From NCBI GenBank assembly GCA_963702565.1, contig CAVPDE010000001.1, positions 1 through 64,000 of the forward strand: 64,000 nt of DNA. Reading direction: 5' to 3'. The translations under genes and the position numbers were made by a program. Of this stretch, positions 1 to 6,070 are shown piece after piece. The stretch's first letter is position 1. Each line of letters begins with the position of its first letter. This DNA is from CAVPDE01 sp963702565. GTDB lineage: Bacteria; Desulfobacterota; DSM-4660; Desulfatiglandales; HGW-15. The notes below the pieces were generated by a model. That model ran no database searches, had not been told where the DNA came from, and worked only from the letters and a program-made list of their open reading frames with translations.

Positions 1-2688
1 TTGACCATGCCGCACCTCCGGCTCACAGCGGATCGCACGTTTTCAATCGTCGATCCGGAAATCAGGATGACCCTGAAAGCCTGGGACATGACCTTTGCGA
101 CATGTCATGGGAAAGCGGAAAACCTCTCCGGCGAGACGGAGGTCCTATACGCCCGGGACAAGAGACTGCTCACTTTCAACTCTGCTCGCCTTTGCTCTGA
201 AAAACTCACCGTGAAACATTGGAATGGGTCCCCATCCCCTCCTTTGACCGTGCATTTCAAGGCCGATGGTTTTTTGGACTTCTCCGGTGGAAAAGCTGGG
301 GCCCGGCACTTTCAACTGATTTTGAAAGAGATCATGGAAGCAACAGGCACCTTCTATGGTGAAGCGGGAACCCATCCGGAAGCAAGAGTCACCGACCTCG
401 TTTTGCACGTAAGTCTCCCAAAGGTAGGTCCTCTGCTCTCTGAGTATTTTGGATCAAAAGCTTCCTCTTGCCTGCTCGGAGGTGCGGCCCACGTGACCGG
501 CGACGTCCATGGAATCCTTGAAGGAAAAACCTGGCAGTGGGATTTGGACCTCCGAGGCCGGATAAAAGAAAGCGATGCATCCTTCACCACACCCGATGCG
601 CGGGGCAGCGGAGTCGTGACGGCGGAACTTCAGGTGAAAGGCCGACTTCCTTCTGTACAAACCGAGCTGACCTTCGCCGCGGAAAAGGCGGATCTCTGGT
701 GGAAGGGCAATGGAGTGAAATCCGCAAGAACGACCTTTTCGGCGACGGGCAAAGGACTGGATATTGGTGTGCAGAACCTGAACGTCAAGGCCTCTCAGGC
801 CGAATTCGTTTTCAGCGGAAAGCGGGTTGAAGTTTCTGGTATCGAAGCACAGATCGGAAGTGGAACGATCCATTTTTCTCCCGCAAAGCTCAACTTCCCG
901 AGAATCCACATCCACACCTCGCTGCTGAGGAATTTGCAGCTCTCCGTAGACTCTCAGGCGGGCGAGGTAAGTTTTGCCCTGGAAGGCAGGGACGTCAAAG
1001 TCTTCTCTTTGGTACAGGCCCTGAATCTTCTCCCTTCAGATTGGCGGATGGAGGGTGCCGATTCCCTCTTGATGAGAGGCTCACTGAACCAAGAGGGTTA
1101 TTGGCTTGTGGAATCAAAATGGACTCTCGACGAGTTCGCTTTTCAAAGTCCCGATTCCAGACACGCCGGTGAAAAGATCTCCCTCGGCCTCAGCGTCGCG
1201 GCGGCCGGAAACAGGGGTGAGACCCAATGGAGGACCTCTGTCCAGGGAATATCGGAAAAAGGAGGCTTTCTGTACGATCGGATCTATGTCGATTTGAACA
1301 GGAACAGTCTGCAGTTCCAGGCCGATGGGACGCACGACTTGTCTACCGGGACCACCGACCTCAAGGACTTCAAGTTAACGCTACGCGATCTCTTGTCCCT
1401 TGAAGCAGAGGGGCATCTGGCGGATCTCGCGCTGCAAAGGCCATGTCATCTTCGCGTTCGGCTTCCGCGGGTGCACCTCAAGCCTGCCTTCCAGCTTTTT
1501 TTCAAAGAGCCCTTCGAGCGAGAGGCGCCGTTCCTTGCGGAACTCACAGTAGAAGGAGACCTCATGGCTGAGATGGAGTTTCAAAAGGGGAGCGAAGGTT
1601 GGAAACTGCTTGGCCGCTGCTCATGGCACGACGGCGGGATCTTCGGAGAAGGGTTCATGATTGAGGGGATCGACGTTGATCTCCCCTTCTGGGGTGAAAA
1701 CCCGGGGGCTTCAATGGAGGCGTCGTACAGAGGGAAACACCCCGCTTCCAAGGATCTCCCGAGAGAAGGAAGCCTATTCATTCGGTCGATGGCCCTCCCC
1801 TTTCTCCCGAAGCAGTCTTTCACTGCTCGAGCCCAGAGCACTCCGAATCTCATTTCTTTCATGGTCAGGGATCCCGTCAGCACTCCAGGGGGAAAGATCG
1901 AACTCGGCCCGATATCCCTCCGTGGGCTGTCCACCCTTTCCCCTTCCCTCGTGACGAGCGCAACCCTGAGCGAGGGCGATCTGACTCCCTTTCTCTCCGA
2001 GCTTTGGTCACACCCCGTAGAGGGGTCGATCGGCGCAAAACTTGATGTTCTGCATTTTGATTGCGATCATATCAAAACCAGAGGGGAAGTGAGCATTCAG
2101 GCTTTTGGAGGGGTGATCGTTCTCTCAAACCTCGGTGTTTCGGGAGTTCTCAGCCCCACCCCCGCGATTCTCCTCGACGCAACGTGGAAGGATCTCAATC
2201 TCGCCCAACTCACCGAAGGGACCCCCTTTGAAAAAGTCGAGGGCATTCTCAGGGGGCAGGTCAAGTCCCTGGAGATGGTCGGTGCCGAACCCCAGCGATT
2301 TGATCTTTTCATGGAGACGGTACAGACCCAGGAGGTGCCGCAAAAAATCGGCGTCAGAGCTTTGGAAAACATTGCCCGAATCGGCGGTGGTGGAAGCCCT
2401 TTCCTCGGGCTGGCAGGGGCACTCACTTCTCTTTTCAAGGAGTTCCCCTACGACAAAATTGCTATACAGGCTTCCCTTGAAAACGACGTCTTCAGGATAG
2501 ACGGGCCCCTCAAAGAGGGGGACAAGGTCTATCTGGTGAAAAGAAGTGGCCTTTCAGGAGTAAATGTTGTAAATCAAGACCCTGACCGGCAGATCAGTTT
2601 CAAAGACATGACGAAACGAATTAAGCGGGTAACCGAGTCTGCGAGGGGCTTGCCGGCAGAAGAACAAAATCCCAAAAACAACAACTGA
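1..2688 (+). CDS. YdbH-like AsmA-superfamily intermembrane lipid-transport protein, 5' partial
   Basis: The frame is open from the first base of the window, and the first codons do not encode the N-terminal membrane anchor expected of this family, so the true start is probably upstream. The 895 visible residues are mostly alternating beta-strands with amphipathic repeats, as in AsmA/TamB/YdbH bridge proteins, and the length is close to E. coli YdbH (about 880 aa). The strongest support is the next gene, which carries YnbE- and YdbL-like parts; in enterobacteria ydbH-ynbE-ydbL form one operon whose products make a periplasm-spanning bridge for phospholipids. The C-terminal region (roughly 700-870) is the best-conserved YdbH part. 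Identification rests on architecture and neighbourhood rather than on one diagnostic motif. A generic AsmA-like protein is the alternative. Confidence 0.75.
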   Translation: MTMPHLRLTADRTFSIVDPEIRMTLKAWDMTFATCHGKAENLSGETEVLYARDKRLLTFNSARLCSEKLTVKHWNGSPSPPLTVHFKADGFLDFSGGKAGARHFQLILKEIMEATGTFYGEAGTHPEARVTDLVLHVSLPKVGPLLSEYFGSKASSCLLGGAAHVTGDVHGILEGKTWQWDLDLRGRIKESDASFTTPDARGSGVVTAELQVKGRLPSVQTELTFAAEKADLWWKGNGVKSARTTFSATGKGLDIGVQNLNVKASQAEFVFSGKRVEVSGIEAQIGSGTIHFSPAKLNFPRIHIHTSLLRNLQLSVDSQAGEVSFALEGRDVKVFSLVQALNLLPSDWRMEGADSLLMRGSLNQEGYWLVESKWTLDEFAFQSPDSRHAGEKISLGLSVAAAGNRGETQWRTSVQGISEKGGFLYDRIYVDLNRNSLQFQADGTHDLSTGTTDLKDFKLTLRDLLSLEAEGHLADLALQRPCHLRVRLPRVHLKPAFQLFFKEPFEREAPFLAELTVEGDLMAEMEFQKGSEGWKLLGRCSWHDGGIFGEGFMIEGIDVDLPFWGENPGASMEASYRGKHPASKDLPREGSLFIRSMALPFLPKQSFTARAQSTPNLISFMVRDPVSTPGGKIELGPISLRGLSTLSPSLVTSATLSEGDLTPFLSELWSHPVEGSIGAKLDVLHFDCDHIKTRGEVSIQAFGGVIVLSNLGVSGVLSPTPAILLDATWKDLNLAQLTEGTPFEKVEGILRGQVKSLEMVGAEPQRFDLFMETVQTQEVPQKIGVRALENIARIGGGGSPFLGLAGALTSLFKEFPYDKIAIQASLENDVFRIDGPLKEGDKVYLVKRSGLSGVNVVNQDPDRQISFKDMTKRIKRVTESARGLPAEEQNPKNNN

Positions 2689-2689
2689 G

Positions 2690-2758
2690 TGATTGAGGGA
2701 TTCTGGAGATTGGGGAATTCGGAAATTCGCGATTTCCAGAATTCCAGAATTCTTCAGG
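2690..2758. repeat. Intergenic quasi-palindrome
   Basis: The gap between the ydbH-like and ynbE-ydbL-like genes is built from short degenerate words (GGAATTC, GGAAATTC, ATTTCC, AGAATTCC) that can fold back on themselves. It belongs to a class of quasi-palindromic spacers seen in at least six other gaps of this window, each with different words. It ends just before the ribosome binding site of the next gene. Confidence 0.5.
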
Positions 2759-2767
2759 AGGTGTGAC

Positions 2768-3307
2768 ATGAACAGCTGGCGAAAAAGCTTTCGGACATTG
2801 ATCTTCGGGATCATGATTCTCACCTTTGCCTGTGTGACCATCAACATTTACTTTCCTGCGGAAAAAGTGGAGTCCGTGGCCGGTGAAATTGTCAAGGACA
2901 TTCGAGGCCAGGAAAAAGAAAAACAGGACAAGGGTGACAAAACTTCCTTCTGGAGCACGGTGCTATCCGGCCTGCAGGCGAACCCGGCCTGGGCCGAGGA
3001 GGCCACCACGGTCTCCAACCCAACCATTCGTGCGCTCAAGGAGAGAATGAAGGCGAATTACCAGCAGATGAAACCCTTCTATGCGAAAGGAGCAGTGGTC
3101 GAGAACAACAGCGGCTACGTGTCCCTCGGAAACACGCAGACCCTGGATATAAAGGAAAAACGGGATCTCAATGCTCTGGTGACTGCAGAGAACTCCATGA
3201 GAAAACAGCTCTACGAAGAGGTGGCAAAAGCTTTGAAAATCGACCTCAGTCAGGTGAGTCGAATCGGCGAAATCTTTGCCAAGGAGTGGCAAAAAAGCAC
3301 GAGATAA
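2768..3307 (+). CDS. YnbE-YdbL (DUF1318) fusion lipoprotein
   Basis: This 179-aa protein starts at an ATG preceded by AGGAGGTG at 7-8 nt. The N-terminus is a signal peptide ending in a lipobox-like region at the Cys of CVTINIYFPAEK, which is the YnbE signature (a short outer-membrane lipoprotein that extends YdbH by beta-strand addition). After a Lys/Glu-rich linker of about 60 residues comes a YdbL/DUF1318 domain (about 95-175) with the typical NNSGYV and LVTAENSMRKQLY-type segments. In E. coli these are two separate genes, ynbE and ydbL. Here both sit in one polypeptide just after the ydbH-like gene, 79 nt apart, so an operon is likely. YdbL is thought to control YnbE multimer formation, so a tethered version is functionally notable. 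Confidence 0.8.
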   Translation: MNSWRKSFRTLIFGIMILTFACVTINIYFPAEKVESVAGEIVKDIRGQEKEKQDKGDKTSFWSTVLSGLQANPAWAEEATTVSNPTIRALKERMKANYQQMKPFYAKGAVVENNSGYVSLGNTQTLDIKEKRDLNALVTAENSMRKQLYEEVAKALKIDLSQVSRIGEIFAKEWQKSTR

Positions 3308-3312
3308 GAAAG

Positions 3313-3411
3313 AACGGAGCAATGGAGTAACGGAGTAATGGGGTAATGGTAAACTCCGTCCGGCTTTGCGAAGTGAGCAACACTCCAATACTCCAGTACG
3401 CCAATGCTCCA
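3313..3411. repeat. Intergenic quasi-palindrome of GGAGTAA/TTACTCC words
   Basis: The left half repeats words such as ATGGAGTAACGGAGTAATGG. The right half carries their complement (AACACTCCAATACTCCAGTA). The two halves are separated by about 25 nt, so RNA from here would form a long imperfect hairpin. The same word family recurs at 55378-55510. It lies just upstream of the GAF-ANTAR gene and may end transcription from the lipid-bridge operon. Confidence 0.55.
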
Positions 3412-3421
3412 GGTTATCCGC

Positions 3422-4132
3422 ATGGAAAAAACGCCCCCGGAGATTTACGACAAGTACATCAAGGCCCTGATGGACATCAGCCAGGCCATCACCTCCGATC
3501 AGTATCTGGAGGATATCCTGAAGCTCATCGTGATGGTGACGGCCAAGGTGACCGGGGTGGAGATCTGCTCTCTGTGGTTGATTGATGAAACCGAAACTCA
3601 TGGGAAAATAAGGCTCAAAGCCACACAGGCCATTGATCCCGATTACGTCAAAGACCGATCCCTGAACATGAATGAGGGCGTGGTAGGGTATGTGGCCGCC
3701 CACAACCAGTCTCTCATTATCAGGGATGTGCTGAAGGAGCCCCTGTTCAAAGAGAAAGAGATGGCCAGGAAGCTGGGGCTCGTCTCCATGGTCAGCGTTC
3801 CCATGACCATCAAGGAAGGAAAGGTGATGGGCGTCCTGAACTGCTTCACGGCCATGCCCCACGACTTCTCGGAAACGGAAGTCAATCTGATCAAGACCGT
3901 GGCCAATCAGGCGGCCGTGGCGATTTTCAACACGGAACTGATGGTGAAGACCAAGGTGATCCAGGAAGAGCTCGAAACGAGGAAACTCGTGGAGCGGGCC
4001 AAAGAGGTCTTGATGCGCCGCCGCTCCATGACCGTGGAACAGGCGTACCGATGGATTCAGAAACGGAGCATGGACTCCCGGAAATCCATGCGCCACGTGG
4101 CCGAGGCCATTCTGCTCTCCGAGGAAATCTGA
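3422..4132 (+). CDS. GAF-ANTAR transcription antitermination regulator
   Basis: The 236-aa protein has a GAF sensor domain (about residues 10-160) and a C-terminal ANTAR domain (about 175-232) with the three-helix pattern ending in RHVAEAILL. ANTAR domains bind paired RNA hairpins and prevent formation of a terminator; GAF domains sense small ligands. I start it at ATG 3422 because the earlier in-frame ATG at 3404 falls in the intergenic palindrome and would add only six residues. The ribosome binding site is weak. Directly downstream is a leader with a promoter-like sequence, two hairpins and an intrinsic terminator in front of a glutamate synthase gene. By context this protein probably controls that leader. 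The ligand cannot be read from the sequence; nitrate or other nitrogen compounds are typical for ANTAR regulators of nitrogen genes. Confidence 0.9.
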   Translation: MEKTPPEIYDKYIKALMDISQAITSDQYLEDILKLIVMVTAKVTGVEICSLWLIDETETHGKIRLKATQAIDPDYVKDRSLNMNEGVVGYVAAHNQSLIIRDVLKEPLFKEKEMARKLGLVSMVSVPMTIKEGKVMGVLNCFTAMPHDFSETEVNLIKTVANQAAVAIFNTELMVKTKVIQEELETRKLVERAKEVLMRRRSMTVEQAYRWIQKRSMDSRKSMRHVAEAILLSEEI

Positions 4133-4195
4133 AAACCCGATAGTCCGCAAGCTCCCCCGCCCTGTCTCCCCTGAAGCAGGAATTTAATAAATCTC

Positions 4196-4224
4196 TTGAC
4201 ATCCTTTATTAGCTCGGCTTAATA
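4196..4224 (+). promoter_or_regulatory. Putative sigma-70 promoter of the glutamate synthase leader
   Basis: A perfect -35 hexamer TTGACA (4196-4201) is followed after 17 nt by TTAATA (4219-4224), a partial match to TATAAT. It lies 60 nt after the GAF-ANTAR stop and about 30 nt before the leader hairpins, so a transcript would include both hairpins and the terminator. Confidence 0.5.
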
Positions 4225-4253
4225 GTTCAGGGTGTTTTCAGTTTGGATGAAAT

Positions 4254-4288
4254 CTTTGCACGATGACGTGTAAAGACTCACGGTTGAG
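4254..4288 (+). ncRNA. Leader RNA hairpins, possible ANTAR target
   Basis: Two adjacent hairpins precede a terminator. The first (4254-4275) has a 9-bp stem CTTTGCACG/CGTGTAAAG with one G-U pair and an ATGA loop. The second (4277-4288) is CTC-ACGGTT-GAG, whose six-base loop has A at position 1 and G at position 4, the rule known for ANTAR-bound hexaloops. The first hairpin does not fit that rule cleanly, so the assignment is tentative. The position between a GAF-ANTAR gene and a terminator supports it. Confidence 0.45.
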
Positions 4289-4297
4289 CAAGACAAA

Positions 4298-4334
4298 GGC
4301 GTCTATCCCTCTTCAGAGGGTGGCGCCTTTTTTT
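4298..4334 (+). terminator. Intrinsic terminator in the glutamate synthase leader
   Basis: The stem pairs GGCGTC with GGCGCC and CCCTC with GAGGG around a TTCA loop, with a small internal mismatch, followed by seven T residues. It lies 25 nt upstream of the coding sequence and downstream of the leader hairpins. This is the arrangement for attenuation of the gene behind it rather than for ending the gene before it. Confidence 0.75.
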
Positions 4335-4359
4335 ATCATTATTCAGGAGGAGGACACCT

Positions 4360-5943
4360 ATGAATTTACAGAGACCCAATGCGAATGAAGCCGTTCAAAC
4401 CAGCAATCGCTCCAGGGATGTGGCCCCCCAATCCGGCATCTGCAGCCGGTGCGTGGACGGGTGCCGCGGAGGGTGCGACATGTTCCATGCCACCTTCCGG
4501 GGCAGAGAGCTTCTTTATCCGCAACCCTTTGGCAGCATCACCGCCGGAGCGGACAAAGACTACCCCGTGGACTACTCCCACCTCAACATCATGGGCTATG
4601 CCCTTGGAGCCAAGGGAGTCGATCCGGACCCTGATAAAGCCACCTTTCCGGCGGTCAACACGGAGACGTCCTTTGGGGCCGTCCACAAGGTGAAAATGAA
4701 GGTTCCCATCTTCACAGGAGCCCTGGGCAGCACGGAAATCGCGCGCAAGAACTGGGAGCACTTTGCGGTCGGCGCGGCGATCAGCGGCATTAGTCTGGTT
4801 TGCGGCGAAAACGTATGCGGCATCGACCCCGGGCTGGAGTTCAACGCTCAGGGCAAGGTGAAGAAATCTCCTGAAATGGATCGCCGTGTGAAAGAGTACC
4901 GCCGTTACTTCGAGGGGTATGGCGACATTCTCGTCCAGATGAACGTGGAAGACACCCGCAACGGGGTGGCTGAATACGTCATCGACAAGCTGGGCGTGGA
5001 GACCGTGGAACTCAAGTGGGGCCAGGGAGCCAAGTGTATCGGCGGAGAGATCAAAGTGAACTCTCTCGAAAGGGCCATTGAACTGAAGAAACGGGGATAC
5101 ATCGTGACCCCTGATCCTGAAGTCCCTGCTTTCCAGGCGGCTTTCAAGGCAGGCCCCCTCAAACAATTCGAACGCCACTCCCGCCTCGGGTTCGTGGACC
5201 AGGAAGGGTTCATGAAGGAAGTGGAGAGGGTCAGGAGCCTGGGCGCCAAGCGCGTGACTCTAAAGACCGGCGCCTATCCCATGAGGGAACTGGCCATGGC
5301 CATCCGGTGGTCGAGCGATGCGAAAATCGATCTCCTCACCATTGACGGCGCTCCGGGCGGAACCGGCATGAGCCCCTGGAGGATGATGAACGAGTGGGGG
5401 GTCCCTTCCATCTACCTCCATTCCATGGCTTATGAGCTCTGCGATCGCCTGGCCAAAAGAGGGAACTGGGTTCCGGACATTGCCTTTGCTGGCGGCTTTT
5501 CTTCCGAGGATCTCGTCTTCAAAGCTCTCGCCCTCGGCGCTCCCTATTGCAAGGCCGTTTGCATGGGCCGCGCTCTCATGATTCCCGGAATGGTAGGAAA
5601 GAATGCGGAAAAATGGTTGAGAGGTGAAGACAAAGGGCTTCCCAACACGGTTTCGAGGTACGGCTCCACCAAGGAAGAAATCTTCATGAATTACGAGGTC
5701 CTCAAGGAAAAGTACGGAGCCGAAGTGGAGAAGCTTCCCTTGGGCGCCCTAGGCATTTTCAGCGCCGTGGACAAGATCAAGGTCGGGCTCCAGCAGCTCA
5801 TGGCCGGCGCGAGAAGCTGGCAGGTCCGCTACATCAACCGGAAGGACTTGATGTCTCTCACCGAGGAGTGCGCCAAGGTGACCGGGATTCCCTACGTCAT
5901 GGAGGCCTATAGAGAGGAGGCTCTGCAAATCATAGACGCCTGA
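4360..5943 (+). CDS. FMN-binding glutamate synthase family protein (GltB central-domain type)
   Basis: This 527-aa protein contains the FMN/alpha-subunit central domain of glutamate synthase (about 90-500) without the N-terminal glutamine amidotransferase or the C-terminal beta-helix of full GltB. Key stretches are GQGAKCIGGEIK, the glycine-rich DGAPGGTGMSP and a barrel-end AGGFSS. The N-terminus has four closely spaced cysteines (C28, C31, C35, C39), suggesting an Fe-S cluster. Stand-alone proteins like this are common in archaea and anaerobic bacteria and are thought to make glutamate together with separate partner subunits. No amidotransferase subunit is visible in this window. Start: ATG after AGGAGGAGG. 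Expression is probably governed by the upstream attenuator and the GAF-ANTAR regulator. Exact substrate is not proven by sequence. Confidence 0.85.
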   Translation: MNLQRPNANEAVQTSNRSRDVAPQSGICSRCVDGCRGGCDMFHATFRGRELLYPQPFGSITAGADKDYPVDYSHLNIMGYALGAKGVDPDPDKATFPAVNTETSFGAVHKVKMKVPIFTGALGSTEIARKNWEHFAVGAAISGISLVCGENVCGIDPGLEFNAQGKVKKSPEMDRRVKEYRRYFEGYGDILVQMNVEDTRNGVAEYVIDKLGVETVELKWGQGAKCIGGEIKVNSLERAIELKKRGYIVTPDPEVPAFQAAFKAGPLKQFERHSRLGFVDQEGFMKEVERVRSLGAKRVTLKTGAYPMRELAMAIRWSSDAKIDLLTIDGAPGGTGMSPWRMMNEWGVPSIYLHSMAYELCDRLAKRGNWVPDIAFAGGFSSEDLVFKALALGAPYCKAVCMGRALMIPGMVGKNAEKWLRGEDKGLPNTVSRYGSTKEEIFMNYEVLKEKYGAEVEKLPLGALGIFSAVDKIKVGLQQLMAGARSWQVRYINRKDLMSLTEECAKVTGIPYVMEAYREEALQIIDA

Positions 5944-6003
5944 TCCCTCCTGGATCGGCGGTCCCTTTTTCCATGACCTTTTGGCTCTTTTTTCATATAA
6001 TTT

Positions 6004-6041
6004 CGCTCCCGGAACAGAAAGACCGTCTTGTCCCGGGAGCG
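6004..6041 (+). promoter_or_regulatory. Leader hairpin before the PEP-synthase-like gene
   Basis: A perfect 9-bp inverted repeat, CGCTCCCGG and CCGGGAGCG, encloses 20 nt. There is no T-run after it, so it is not a standard terminator. It sits 29 nt before the GTG start of the next gene and could be a translational or antitermination element, or could protect the RNA end of the gene before it. Confidence 0.45.
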
Positions 6042-6070
6042 ATTCTCCAACCCAGGAGCAGGGTAAAGCA

